This document shows, piece by piece, positions 36,366-48,107 of a stretch of DNA of 64,000 bases. Source of the DNA: Termitomyces sp. T153 (Eukaryota > Basidiomycota > Agaricomycetes > Agaricales > Lyophyllaceae). The translations under genes and the position numbers were made by a program. The first letter of the stretch is position 1; every line of letters begins with the position of its first letter. The notes beneath the pieces are model-generated. The model was not told the origin of the DNA and searched no databases. It saw only the letters and a list, made by a program, of their open reading frames with translations. The stretch spans positions 62,001-126,000 of the forward strand of contig JACKQL020000103.1 in NCBI GenBank assembly GCA_018296165.2. Direction: 5' to 3'.

Positions 36366-38284
36366 TCATAATTCTGCAACCTCTACAGTCACCGTCTTCG
36401 TAATAGTCCCTGTCGACTTGATGCCGACACCAGCGTCATCCTGAACGGACGATGTTAGACAAGTCCCTGTCTTGCATATCAATCAGCCTTAGTGAAATGT
36501 TGGTCATACCTGTAGATCAAACGTGCGGAAGTCGTAATGGTCGTTCTTGCGCTTCAAGGTGTTGCGGGTACTTGTGAAGTTGGGCGTTAGTGCGGACGAC
36601 TGGACGGAGTGCTTTTGCTTGTAATGATTTCGTCCGTTGAGCCTTTCGAGTAGGGAAGATTAGCCGTGAGAACGGTCCTTTTGCCAGAGTCAGAACGCTC
36701 ACATTGCGACTGTGAATGTAATCAACCGAGAGAACATGGTGTGATATGCATCCTCAACTTACAAAAGGTGTTTGCATATAGTTTGGTGACGTTGATGTGA
36801 AATGCAAACCTGTGCAGTTGGAGATGTCAAATGACAACAATTCATTGGTATAACCAGTTATATAACTCACCAGCATAAGCTGTGGGGGAGTGCGTAGAAT
36901 GTTACGAGGAGGAGGGTCTGAATAAGGGTAACCAGAGCACCACGGTGAATGACAAATCCTACAACCCTATTGAGAAGAGTTTTTGTTCTGTGGTGTGGAG
37001 ATGACAATGATCTAGTGAGAGGATTGCGACGTAGAACCAGAAAAAAAATCTACTGAAGAATGCCTGTTCTTGCGGATGTTAGATACATGCACATCGCAAT
37101 GGTCGCCAGAACATCGGTGATCGTTCCAAATCCTTTGGCAATGCCGAAGAAGATCTTAACAAACATGAGCTAGACAAGCAGACATCATGAGAGAATCACA
37201 CACAGCAAAAGTGCCGTTTCTGTTTGCAAGAACTCCATGACGATATACAATCATAGTTACCACACAGGCTGTGGTTCCCAATTTAGAAGAGTGTCCGGAA
37301 GAGGCATCAAATACGTACCAACACCGCCAGCTATGCATATCATGGGCTCAAGATTCGATCTCGGAGAAATAGTGGAGCAAAACACACCGAAAGCCAAGAA
37401 AGCGCAGATAGTCTATTGGGAGTAGGTATGCCGCTAGATGGAAATCATGGCCAACTTACAATCAATCCTACCACAAGCCATTGTCCCTTTGCTAAGTGCT
37501 TGACTAATTGTTTTCGTGGTCAGAGGAAAAAGAAAGATAGTCTGTCACTACATACCAACATACAATTGATACACAAAGTACAGCTGAGAACTACTGCCAA
37601 ATCAGTCGACTCACAAAAAGAACATCAACACTTACATGAAAGTGATCAATGTGGAGACGAGGCATTCAGCTGATAACTCTCTTGAATAATCCTGAATGAG
37701 CATGAACTTGTGTGACTCTTGGACCTAATACGTACGATGTGACGGCGTTAAGAGGTAGAAGGGAGCCAAAATGAGGAATCTTTCATTGTCGTCATGAGTA
37801 ATACAGACGTTGCAAAGAATTATAGGCGCTTACCAAATAATAGTAGACTGATTGTGCAATCAGGGCTGAGGATGCAAGGTCTAGAACTCTGTGGCGGGAC
37901 AAACCTCAGTTTGCACCTATATACGGATCGCGAGAGAAAATTTTACGCACAGCATCAAAGTGGCCTGATTGGGGACCTTTGAGCAGCAAGAGCAGGGTCT
38001 CATAGTAACCTGAACATACCGTCCATTGTACAAGGGACCTATCCTTCTGCGAAGAGAAGAAGTAAATGTATCCTTGAACGATTGTGATGCCCCCAAGACT
38101 GAAACAAAGTTGGCTTCACGCGCGCGAAAGTTTGACGAACATTTGTGCTCACAGTAATGACACAACGAAACCTAGTTGAAATCAAATGAGAGAACTTTTC
38201 CTAGGATGAGGCTAGTATCCACGTACCCCAATAAATTGGCGCAAAGGTATACGAGAGATCAATTCCCTCAGTCTCCGTAGCCAT
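36366..38284 (-). CDS. DUF6534-type membrane protein, about ten exons
   Basis: The first exons join well: 38284-38227, 38171-38153 and 38098-38020, giving MATETEGIDLSYTFAPIYWG, then LLGGITIVQGYIYFF and SSQKDRSLVQW. Later segments are read from frame and splice signals: ASSALIAQSVYYYL near 37860, HFGSLLPLNAVTS near 37750, AECLVSTLITFM near 37650, SQLYFVYQLY near 37590, LAKGQWLVVGLI near 37480. Near 37100 comes FGIAKGFGTITDVLATIAMC, then RGALVTLIQTLLLVTF near 36920. The end, KLYANTFFAMLNGRNHYKQ followed by FDLQ and VQDDAGVGIKSTGTITK, closes at 36366. This order matches the basidiomycete DUF6534 membrane family. Several exon borders in the middle are unresolved. Function unknown. Confidence 0.75.
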
Positions 38285-39232
38285 GGGTAGTCGAACTGAA
38301 GGGGCAGCGAAAAAGAAGTGAGTCAAGTGCGATCGCCCATAGGGGATTACATGAGAAGATTACATATCCGCACGATACGCATATTCTGTCTTTCCAATGC
38401 GCGGTACCTGAAATCTGAAAAGCTTTTTTTTAGTTCCTCAACCATTTTGCGGATCGTCATATGTATATCGTTATATATAGATCATATACTTTACATCGGA
38501 TGTGACATCATGTTGGCCTACGCATATCACGCATATCAAGGTGACATGGTCGAAGGGTGCATAGATACAATGCAGTGCAAGCAGCTGTATGTACGAGATG
38601 CAGCGTTAGAATAACAGATCGAGGGATCGAGGAAACTTGTACCGAAGAATATCGGGCGCCGACGGCGGCGACACTGGAAAGACTCCGGTGTCAGAATGCA
38701 TCGAACTTCAAGCTTCAACTTTCGTCCAGTCATGGATCATTTGTATCCAGTCCGTGGACAGTTATAGCATACAACTTGGCAATGGTCTTGATCAGAACAT
38801 TAATAGTGCCTGACTCGAAGTGGATGTTGTTGGGACAGAGTTGAATAGGTATTGTAAATCGTGTGATAGCGAGTGTTCCGGAACTGTTGTCATTGGAACG
38901 AGAGTGATTGTGCCACGGTGGTGCACAAGTTGATAATTTGGCGGATAGTTCTTTTAGTGCTTGCGTGTACAACACTCACGTAATGTCCTGGCCGTCATCC
39001 AGCTGGGTGATCGGCATCGGCCGGCACCCCTAATACATAGGCCGAGTAAAGCGGATAACGGATCGAGATGTATCTTGCCAATTTCAATTTCGACTCGGCT
39101 CAATTTCGACTGGCACGCCCCCGTGGCGAAAGACAGCAAAAGACCAGCCCCAAGGACTATCGATCATAGGTGCATCCAAACGGTGCAAGAAGGCAAAAGA
39201 AGCCAAGAAACATAACAAGATGATTAGAGGAA
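38285..39232. other. Intergenic region at the edge of the repeat block
   Basis: Only short overlapping frames without features. CpG is normal up to about 39200 and then vanishes, marking a sharp border with the transposon block. Confidence 0.5.
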
Positions 39233-39712
39233 ATGGTAAGGGATGACTCACGATTATTAGTATACTCTGATGGGTACCACTTGGGTGATGAAATATTTAA
39301 GGAGAGGAGCAGCTTGGAACAGAAAGCTGAGGTATATTATGTGGTACTAACAGGCATAGCCAGAGCAATGAAGGCTGCCAAGGAATATGCAGACCAACAC
39401 AAACAGATAAAACACATACACATTAATGCTGACAACACTGCAGCAGAAACATCAGCATATGAGCCTAAACTCAAACCAGGCCAGCTGCAGATGATAAGGA
39501 CCACATGGGTAGTTGATAGCTTCCTAGACCAAGACAACAAAAGGACAGTAAGCATTGGATGGTGCCCAGGACACAAAGATGTGGCTGGGAACAAGAGAGC
39601 AGATGAGGAGGCTAAAGTGGGGGCCAAGATATGGGCACAGGACCATGGCTCAAAGAAGTGCATTTACCAAGATGGAGGAGAATTGTGGACAAAAGCCAAA
39701 ACCAGAAGATGA
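39233..39712 (+). pseudogene. LINE-type RNase H domain remnant
   Basis: An open stretch of 159 codons carries an RNase H fold: VYSDG for the first acidic residue, INADNTAAETS for the third, and WCPGHKDVAGNKRADEEAK for the His/Asp end. The spacing and wording are those of RNase H domains at the C-terminus of fungal non-LTR retrotransposons. No reverse transcriptase precedes it; it begins at the CpG border, so it is a 5'-truncated copy as expected for LINEs. A charged tail continues to about 39890. Confidence 0.75.
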
Positions 39713-40099
39713 CAAAGAAAACAAGGAGGAAGAGGAAGATAGTGGGCATGGATGGAAGGAGAGGGCAGGGAGGAGTAGGGCCCAGAGGATAAGGGCACAG
39801 GGAAAGAATAGACAAAGTTCAAGACAAGGAAACATCAGCAGGAGAGGTGAGGTAAGGACCTTGCACAGAGACCCAGTGCAGTATGAGGGCTGAGACTAGA
39901 ACCAATAGATAGGGAAAGAGGAAGAGAATAAAGGGAAAAAATGAGGAGGGGAACCCAAGAAGGAATGGAGGGGGAAAAGAGAGAATAAAATGGAGAGTCC
40001 CATCCCATCACCCTCCCTCTATCATAGCATATTGACACATTGGGTAGAAAAAGTTGTGGATTACTTGGTCAGCTGCAGAGATAGGGTAGATGCCTCAAA

Positions 40100-40395
40100 T
40101 TGCCTTTGGTGCATTGGAGTGCCTGCAATAGAAGTCCCAAACCAGAGCTGGTGGCAGCAAGCCACCTTTGATGCACTCAAGAAAGACATGGCCTCCAAGC
40201 CTGTCCTCCTCTTTCCTGACAACACTCCTCTTTTTAGGTGGAGACTGACAGCTCAGACTTTGCCATGGGAGCACTCCTCTTTCAGCAGTCCAAAGAAGGT
40301 GATAAGTGGCATCCTGTAGCATTCTACTCCAAAAATCTTAATGCACTGGAGAGGAAATACAAGATCCATGACAGGGAGATGTTAGCCATCATTTG
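40100..40395 (+). pseudogene. Ty3 RNase H fragment, interrupted
   Basis: Translation gives QQATFDALKKDMASKPVLLF, then (after a frameshift) ETDSSDFAMGALLFQQS and FYSKNLNALERKYKIHDREM, the Ty3-type RNase H just after the reverse transcriptase. It stops at 40395, where a 2-kb insertion begins, and resumes at 42401 with FEEWWHFLEG. The undisturbed arrangement can be seen in the related element at 61600-61680. Confidence 0.8.
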
Positions 40396-42392
40396 ATCAC
40401 AAAATAGTTGCTTAGCACATATGGCCATGTATGGCCAACAATTTTCAGATTGAAGAATGACACCTACAATATATGTATAAATACTAAGAGATGCCATTGA
40501 GGTGAAAGGTTAATATGCAATCATGCAATGATACCTTGTGGTGAATGTATAACTCATTATAAGGATTGATTCAATCAAATTACAATAACAATTCAGCAGT
40601 AGTACACATTTCTATCTATTACTAGTACATATCTGAGTAGGCTTGTTGAGCTGAGCATAAAGGTGGGCCTGTGTCCTTGTATTTGAAGCAATGGCCCATC
40701 TTCTTGCAAGGGAATTGAGCAAGCTCTAAGTACAGGTAGTGGAGTCCAGAGTCTTGCAATAGCTAAAGGAGGTCATCCTTGAGTTCTTGTATGTCTGCTG
40801 TGCATGCACTGTTTGAACCTCTGATAAACTAGAGAGCCACATTAGCATTTAGCATGAAACAAAAAAAATATTCCAGTGTGCATGGCATCAACAAAGGACC
40901 ATCATCTCACAATGCTGCTTGAGTGTTGGCTCAATGAGAGGTTCAAGAGTAAGTATCATGTTATAAGCATGAAGATTGGGTCACCAAGCATGCTCTTCTT
41001 TTCTGAGATGCAATTTGCATATATTCAGTTTTTTTTGTACATATAATGAAAGGAAACCCACCTGGTAAGCTCCTCTGATGCATCATTGACACCTGGCCCA
41101 AAATAGGAAACATCAAGGAGACCATTGGCAATGAGTCCATGCATAAAACTGCATTCAACTCAAGAAACAGGTTCACCACCCAAGGTATGAGCTTTGTGGC
41201 ATTATATCCCATCCTATTAAATAATCAACCTTTTGACATGATGTTGGATCACAGGTAGGAAGCTGCACTTACAATCCCTTCCCATATTGTGCATGAGGCC
41301 CAACACCAAGCTTCAGGGCTGCAAGGAACTTTTTCCAGCCTAATTTTTTGTTGCCAGAGATATGGTTCAATGAAGACTTGTTGGACAAGGTGTTAGCATG
41401 CAGCATGGTGGTAGTTGGAAGGAAAAGACAAGGTAATTTCAGATGCACTGACATGACCATTTGTAATGATTTGCATCATGTGTCATGAGAATTGTTTCCC
41501 TCTTCAAGTTCTACTGTCCTAACTAGTATCTTGTCTTACCTCTCAAACACAACCAACAAACTCAATTGATTCAATATTTGGTAAGCTTGTGGAGAAAGAT
41601 TCCATCTCAGGGTCATAATTTTTTGAGGGCTTCATGAGCTTAGCTCAACAATTTGATTTTAGTATTTGCATTCCTCTGTATATCATACTCAATATGACTG
41701 AGGATTTGAGAACTATGTTACCAAACTTGCTTGAGGTCATGCTGACTTCTCACATAATTTGAATTTGGAATGAGACAAAGATAGCATTGCTAAAACATGA
41801 TGATTTCTCAAAATATTGCCATATTATAGCCATGTAGGATGCTATGAAAATGATATTCTTTACAAATACTCAAGTCATTCTTACAACTTAAATACTTGTA
41901 CAAGATAGAATGGTTTAAAAATGATATATAAAAGACAGTAATATTCTTCATAACTTTCCAGGAAATACTATGAGAAAACATTCTTTGATAAAATAACAAA
42001 ATATCACTATGGCACTATCATGATATAATCTGGTAAGGTCATGACAATGTGAGTTTTACCTTGGATTTCTAGTCCTGTGTGATATGACATTTATCTTTAA
42101 AAACCAATGTGGGATTTACTAGGGATTTTTTTAACTGTGTGATATGACAGTTATTTTTTGAAATCAATGTGGGATCTACCAGGACTTCCTAGTCCTGTAT
42201 GATATTACATTTATTTTCAAAAATTGACAAGTCTTTACATTATTTTAAAACATTCATTTTGTTGAATAATAACAAATATCACTCAGTCTGACATTAGGTT
42301 GGCAAAACAATTTAACACATCAGTATTCTCATTCTATCATTTAACAGGTCCCAAGCCATGTTTGGCCATATATCTTAACTGCCCTTTTACTG
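40396..42392. mobile_element. 2-kb insertion with hAT-like ends
   Basis: The insert splits the RNase H codons of a Ty3 element. Its ends are imperfect inverted repeats: on the left CACAAAATAG...CACATATGGCCATG, on the right (reverse complement) CAGTAAAAGG...ATATATGGCCAAAC. It is flanked by 8-bp sequences ATCATTTG and ATGACTTG that match at six of eight positions, as in an aged hAT target duplication. No transposase is readable; three diverged repeats of about 60 bp lie near the right end. A non-autonomous DNA transposon is the best reading. Confidence 0.55.
42050..42235. repeat. Three diverged ~60-bp tandem repeats
   Basis: Each unit has TGTGTGATATGACA or a close variant, followed by TTAT and an A-rich run and then CAATGTGGGAT or a decayed version of it. 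They lie within the hAT-like insertion. Confidence 0.65.
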
Positions 42393-42400
42393 ATGACTTG

Positions 42401-42609
42401 GTCATTTGAAGAGTGGTGGCATTTCCTTGAAGGCACCTAGCACAAGTTTGAAGTCTGGACAGACTACAAGAACCTTAAGTACTTCGGCACAGCTAAGAAA
42501 CTCAATTGATACCAAGCTCAATGATCCTTGTATCTGGCCAACTTTGACTTCTTACTACACCACAAACTAGGACAGAGCATGGGCAAAGCAGATGCATTGT
42601 CCAGGAGAG
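42401..42609 (+). pseudogene. Ty3 RNase H end, continuing after the insertion
   Basis: Reads FEEWWHFLEG, VWTDYKNLKYF, ANFDFLLHHKLGQSMGKADALSRRV with internal stops. This is the RNase H C-terminus of the same Ty3 copy as 40100-40395. It is cut again at 42610 by a solo LTR. Confidence 0.78.
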
Positions 42610-43221
42610 TGTCAGGACCACAGTCCTGGAGGGGGACTCTTACAGGAGCCAAAACCACCTTGAGGAGGTGATGCCAACAGCAAGTATGTAAATAGGAAAA
42701 GAAACTAAGAAACTAAGAAATGAGAGTGAGTAATGAATGGAGAGAAGATCAGATAAAAACAGAACACAAACAAGATATCAGGTAATGTCAAGGCTAGGGT
42801 GTAGCTACAGACTAAGGGACCTTATATAGCTGTAGGACACTGCCAAAAGGAGAAGATGGAAGTGATCTAAGTCATAGCAGGAAGTGATCTAAGTCATGAG
42901 AAAGCAATCTGGAACAAGGGAAGCAATCCTGGAAGTGATTTGGAACAGGTGGAAGTGATCTGGAACAGGTGGAAGTGATCTGGAACAGGTGGAAATGATC
43001 TGGAACCTGTGGAAGTGATCTGGAACCTGTGGAAGTGATCTGTGCCTGTGGGAATGATCTGGAACAGAAAAAGTGGTCCTAGAGGTGGCTAAAACCTGGA
43101 TGTGGCTGAAACAGGACTGTGGCTAAGATCTGGGGGTGTGGCTGAGATCTAGAGAGGGACTGTGTAGAATCTGAGGTTGGATAATGGTGAAGGGAAGGGG
43201 GGAATGGAATGGATCATGACA
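42610..43221 (+). mobile_element. Solo LTR (family D) with target duplication and internal minisatellite
   Basis: Starts TGTCAGGACC and ends GGATCATGACA, giving inverted termini. A perfect 5-bp duplication GAGAG flanks it (42605-42609 and 43222-43226). It interrupts the Ty3 reading frame exactly between the SRRV codons and the linker to the integrase. No coding capacity. Six 20-bp units, GGAAGTGATCTGGAACAGGT and variants, occupy 42931-43050. Confidence 0.85.
42931..43050. repeat. 20-bp minisatellite, six units
   Basis: Six contiguous 20-bp units start at 42931, 42951, 42971, 42991, 43011 and 43031; the last three carry CCTGT in place of CAGGT. The array is inside the solo LTR at 42610-43221. 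Confidence 0.88.
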
Positions 43222-43226
43222 GAGAG

Positions 43227-43860
43227 CTGATCATAGCACTGGAGCAGGCAATAACAACAACATTGTACTTCTCAAGCCTAAGCTCCTTGCCATTCATGCT
43301 CTAGAGGGGATTGTGACCCAAGAATATAAGGCAAGCATCCTCAAGGACATTCAATGAGGAAATCAGGAGTGTGCAAAAGGATGCAGTTGCTCAGGCTGCT
43401 CAGGCTCTTTGAGCTTGACAAGTCAGCAGAGTCAAGTCAGTGCATGCAGATGAGTGAGGTCTTCAGGATAGACTTCTAACCTTCCAAGAACACATTTATG
43501 TGCCTAACATTCCAGAACTCCACAGATGCACTGTAGAGCAGTACCATGACTCCCATGTAGCTGGGCATCCTGGTAGATGGAAGACACTAGAACTGGTTAC
43601 TCAGAACTATTGGTGCCCTCAGATATTCTAATGCATAGGCATCTACACTGGCACTTGTGACCTCTGCCTCTATCACACCAAGCCTTGTTGCCAGTCACCT
43701 ATGAGCCAGCTCCACCCTCTCCCCATCCCAGTTTTCCACTGGAGTGTTGCTTCAGTAGACTATATTGTCAAATTCCCAGATGCTCATGGGTATGATGGCA
43801 TAATAGTAGTAGTGGACCTGTAAGTGGGCCCACTTCATCCCTACTCACACTACCTGCTGG
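43227..43860 (+). pseudogene. Ty3 integrase N-terminus, core mostly deleted
   Basis: After the solo LTR the frame gives LKPKLLAIHALEGI, then with frameshifts the HHCC zinc-binding region (YHDS-x-AGHPG-x-WKTLELVTQNY...CDLC) and the first catalytic strand (VASVDYIVKFPDAHGYDGIIVVVDL). The rest of the catalytic core is missing: the sequence passes within 150 bp to the chromodomain. So this copy has an internal deletion in the integrase. Confidence 0.75.
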
Positions 43861-43946
43861 TAGGGCTATTAGCATACTGACTCAAGCTCCTCACAGGCCT
43901 GTGTCAACTACACCTGGTCTTTAATGTTGTTAAACTGTTCCTAGCT

Positions 43947-44243
43947 TTGGAAAACCCCATTCCTGGCCATCATCCTAAGCCACCACCACCACCAGTCCTG
44001 GTGAATAATGAGGAGGAGTATGAGGTGGAGGAAATTCTGGATAGCAGGGTGTTCTGCAGAAAATCACAATTCAAGGTGAAGTGGAAGGGATATGGCATTG
44101 AGGACATCTCTTGGCAACCACAGGCCAATATACATGCAGGACTCCCATTGCCAGGCCATGTCCTTGACAGTGAGGTCAAAGAGAGGACAGACATGGTGAG
44201 AGAAATCCTGGATAAGCCTTTAGTAGAAGTTAGCAAAACCTAA
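43947..44243 (+). pseudogene. Chromodomain of a chromovirus (Ty3) integrase
   Basis: An open stretch of 98 codons contains a chromodomain: EYEVEEILDSRVFCRKSQFK, then VKWKGYGIEDISWQP. The aromatic cage positions (Tyr in EYEVE, Trp in VKWKGY) are kept, and SWQP replaces the common TWEP. This shows the element is a chromovirus, whose integrase targets histone-marked chromatin. It is the tail of the copy running from 40100; the frame ends shortly before an inverted RT fragment. Confidence 0.82.
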
Positions 44244-44625
44244 GAAGGCTTGGACTTCCTTCTTGTACTTTGGTGCAGGCCATTCAGCTACCCCAGCTAT
44301 CTTGACAGGGTCCATCTCCACCATTCCATATGGGAGGATTGAATCCAGATACTGAACCTAGGTCTGCTCAAACTCACACTTTTCTGGTCTGAGATAGAGT
44401 GCTGGCAGAGATGCTCCATGGCAATGCATGTGGTCTGACAATGCTCCTCCAATGTTTTGGTATAGATGAGGATATTGTCAAGATAAACACAAACAATGCC
44501 TTCTGCAATCAGGTCACAAGAGATGTCATTCATTCTTGTCTGGAAAGTGGCAGGGCACTTAGTGAGGCCAAGGAACTTTCATTACCAGAGGTTCAAAGAA
44601 TCCACAATTGGTTTATACACTAGAG
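44244..44625 (-). pseudogene. Inverted Ty3 reverse transcriptase fragment
   Basis: On the minus strand the translation shows NDISCDLIAEGIVCVYLDNILIYTKTLEEH. YLDN replaces the catalytic YLDD. The same region occurs in plus orientation at 61010-61200. Its head-to-tail inversion directly after the chromodomain of a plus-strand copy points to a rearrangement joining two elements. Confidence 0.78.
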
Positions 44626-44634
44626 GAGGACTAC

Positions 44635-45548
44635 TGTCATGACCCCCCCATGGCCCTAAACCCCTTTCCTCTGACCTCAATGATACAATGGAATAAACAA
44701 TGTATTAAAGATAGTATTTTGATACATAAGGAACCAGTAAACTGTGGAAAGTGTGGTCAGAGAGGCTTGGAATCTGTGTAAATCAAAAGGGAAAAGCTTA
44801 CCAAGCTAGGTAAAAAGACAAGAACAAAGAGAAAGTGGAAGTCTGGGGCATAGAATGGTGAATAAGGGGGTCCAGTGCCATGCACAATGGAGAATATCCA
44901 AGAAACAGCATGGAATAAAGCTGTGATGCCATTACAGAGCCAATTAGGGCTGTGAATCCAAAGCTGACACAGAAACAGCCAGAATATGAGAAGACCAAGA
45001 TCACTGGGAGAGCCAAATGATCCAATTGCATGGGAACACTGGGAATAAGGGCAAGAGGACCAAACATGGGAAAACACATTGTTAAAAGGGAGAAACACCT
45101 CAGATAACATGGGGAAGGGATTGTTGGACTCCTGGAAAGCATGGAGAAGTGTGGAGGGAGAGAGCAGGAACCATGAAAAGGGTCAGTGGAAAGGGAACAC
45201 AGTCAGAATAACAAAGATTAGCATTGAAAAAGAGGAAAATGCATGTGACTGGCATCACAGATGATGACAGTGGTCCATGTGCAGAGAGAGAAATATAAAT
45301 AGAAAGGGGGACAAAGATTAAAAGCTTAAGTTTTGGCATGATAGGCTCTGGGTCCCTAGTGTGTGGATTCTTTAGGCCTTGTTTGTTACCTCAGAATTAT
45401 TAGTGTTCTGCATGGTAGTTCTTATTGTTAGAAGCCTTTGGCCATTACAACCTAAACCCAATCTATTAAAAACACTTTAAAAACCTATCATCATGTAATC
45501 TACTGTGTATACAAGGAATAGTAAGCCCTGAACTTTGTGTTAAGATGT
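44635..45548 (+). mobile_element. Partial LTR beginning TGTCATGACC
   Basis: A purine-rich run (GAGGAGGA) precedes TGTCATGACCCC, as at the left edge of a 3' LTR. TATA-like AAATATAAATAG occurs near 45290. The similarity of its start to family A (TGTCACGACCC) suggests a related chromovirus. No right end is seen: another LTR begins at 45549. I therefore call it a 5'-part of an LTR. Confidence 0.5.
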
Positions 45549-46508
45549 TGATGAGACCCTATTCTTGCTGAGTACAGATTGCTGACTTTTCTTATGTTTT
45601 GGCAACTTGCAGATTTTCTGATTTCTATACAATGCAATGGTCACATGACTTTGTCACATGTGGTCTAGACCCTCAGCCCACTGACTGACATTCCTCTAGC
45701 ACCCTCTGGTGCCCCTCCTAGCAAGGTCTCTGACAATGTTTCCTTTCTTGGTATTATTACTATAGTTTCATTATTTCTTGGTTTGGACTTATTTCCTTGA
45801 TACATGCTGCCCCAGCAACTGGCATACTGGCTGTCATTCCAGGCATCAAATTAGCTACATTTTTGGTTATAGACTTGCCCAGCCATTCCTCCTGACTTGC
45901 CTCTGTCACTAGCAACCCTTTTTCACTATTATTGACTCCTTTTAGTTTCATTACCTTTACTTACTATATATATACTGTCATGTTTTCTATACTACTATCA
46001 AAGAATTGCACCTTGTTATTAGCCCCAGACTTCAGATCTAAGTCTAGCAACTCTAAAGTACCTTCTTTTGCTCTAGTGCTTTCTATATTGAGTTAGCGCT
46101 CTTGTCATTTTGTTCAGCTAGTACCACCTTAGGATACTATTGTGCCAAGTTTATGGTTAGCACTAGCACCTATGGCTAGTTTTGTTTTGTTATGATTCCT
46201 GCTGCTAATGTGCTTTGCTAGCCCTAGCACCAGTATTTACCCTTGCTCTGCTAGCAGCATATCCTCTAGTGACTTCAGTTTGACTCTAGCTAGGTTTATC
46301 CATAGAGTTCTCCTTTTCTATCTGCTATCAACTATCAATATCTCTCAACTTTGCACTAGCAACCTAGCACCACTTCTGTGTCTAACAGGCTTTCTGGGAC
46401 CTAGCTCAACTTGTGCCCTCACTTTCTATAGTCTGTTCATACTCTACTTGTAAAACTGCTAAATGTTGTGTTCTCTGCATGGCAGCTAGGCAGCAACAGA
46501 TATCATCA
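45549..46508 (+). mobile_element. 5' LTR of the TGATG...CATCA Ty3 family
   Basis: Starts TGATGAGACCCTATTCTTGCTGAG and ends GCATGGCAGCTAGGCAGCAACAGATATCATCA. The same start (in reverse complement) and end words occur at the edges of the solo LTRs 8823-9886 and 62364-63397. It is directly followed by TGGAGCCCAC, a likely primer-binding site, and then by a gag gene. 960 bp. No matching 3' LTR is found downstream. Confidence 0.72.
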
Positions 46509-46577
46509 TGGAGCCCACTGTAGGGGTAAGTTAAGAGCAAGATTCCACCAGAAACCCATGCACAAGCCTTTTGTTAC

Positions 46578-47800
46578 TTGTGTTTTACTCCAATGCCTTG
46601 CCAGTTTAACTCATTTCTTGATACTTTGACCCTGCCTCCATTCTCACTGACTCCTGCACCACATAACCTTGCCAACAAACTTAGCACCACACATAACTCC
46701 CTCTTTATTGACAAACTTGACAACTGCTTTCTAGGAGGACATATACTCAGCTTTCTCCAAGCTCCATTTTTGCTGCTAATGCCTCTTGACTTGCCCACCT
46801 TCTTTCCAGAGCTTTATCAGCTACCACTTTTCCCAATCCCCCTTCCAACTTTAAATCCAACAATTGCTATAGCCAACAATAAATGTCTGGTATGTCATGA
46901 GCACATGCCACCATGCAATGACTCTACTACCCCTAAGTGGAATGAGTCCCATCCTTGCAAGCTATCAGAGTACTTCTGCAAACTTGAATACTTGTTTGGT
47001 GACTGTGGCATTTCTGATGAAACTCAGAAAAAGGAGTATGCAGTGTGCTACATCTCTTATAATATGGCAGAAACCTGGCTTGGCATACTTGAATTTAGCA
47101 ACTCTTTTTTTCCTGCTAGTGCTGCTGAGGAGCATTGCTACACATATTGCAAATGGAAAGTGGCAAGTGATGCAGCTCTATCCTAGTACTGATGAAACAG
47201 CTTGGCAATCTCAAACAACTTGTAACCCAGCCATTCTCTAGCAGCCTCTCCACCCTTGGCAGGTTCTCTGATTACTATTGCAACTTCCAGTGGATTGCTA
47301 GATGGCTTTTGGCTAATGGCAAGCTCTACAGGAATGAGGAACATTGCCTCTTTCAGCAGGGTATTCCAATGTTGCTATGGTCCAAAATTGTCCACCACCT
47401 CAAGATCATCATGCCAGACCACCACTCTGATGACCTCTACAACATTAGTGGTTGTTGAACCCAGCTGGAACTTTACATCCAGCAAGGAAAATGTTGTTGC
47501 AATGCTGAAGGAGAATTAGTGCTGCCCTGTAGTGCTATGATTTCCAACTACATAGCAAACACTTATACATAGAGTGCATTGACAAATGGCACAGACACAA
47601 CCCAGGACAACTTGCTCCAGGATGCTTGACAGGCAATGCTAACTCAGATGCAGAGCAGGCTTCACACCAGACCTTAATCCATGAAGTTTTGCACTTGGAC
47701 AGTAATGGACCCAGGCCTCTCTCTTACAAGGAATGCATCAAGCTGTTAGAGAGGGAGTTGATGGCTTTGCAATGAATGCTCTAATGTTTTTGATGGTGTA
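46578..47800 (+). pseudogene. gag of the TGATG-family Ty3 element
   Basis: The first open part (46578-47186) starts MCFTPMPCQFNSFLDTLTL and includes KWNESHPCKLSEYFCKLEYLFGD and EYAVCYISYNMAETW, a capsid-like region typical of mushroom Ty3 elements. After 47186 the frame is lost and resumes in others (FSDYYCNFQWIARWLL, then LEQDHFLWCGLHPH-like text) with stops. Not translatable as a whole. Confidence 0.7.
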
Positions 47801-48107
47801 GAGATCCCCTGCACTAAAAAATGCTGCTCAGCTCCTCCTGCCACTCCTGCTGCTGCTGCTGCTGACCCTGCTCCAGGCTCTAGCACTCCTGCTGCCATCA
47901 AAGTGCCAGAACCAGTCCCCTGTCCTGCCACCTCTGCACCAGTTGTTAGCATTAGTGATCCTCAGCCACCCTTGCATCTGTACTCTGGTATTCCAAATTA
48001 CTATGTCCTGCCCAACACTCACAATTTTGCCACCCCTGACAAGTGCCAAGATGGAGCCTATAGGATGATGCCTCCAATTTATGACATAGAGCAGACTAAG
48101 GCAGTTT

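Noticed and set aside
42931..43050. Possible CRISPR-like array
   Set aside because: The 20-bp units are contiguous without spacers and lie in an LTR of a eukaryotic genome.
45549..45735. Right end TCTCTGACA at 45735 for the LTR starting at 44635
   Set aside because: The interval 45549-46508 proved to be a different LTR whose ends match two other copies, so 45735 cannot be the border.
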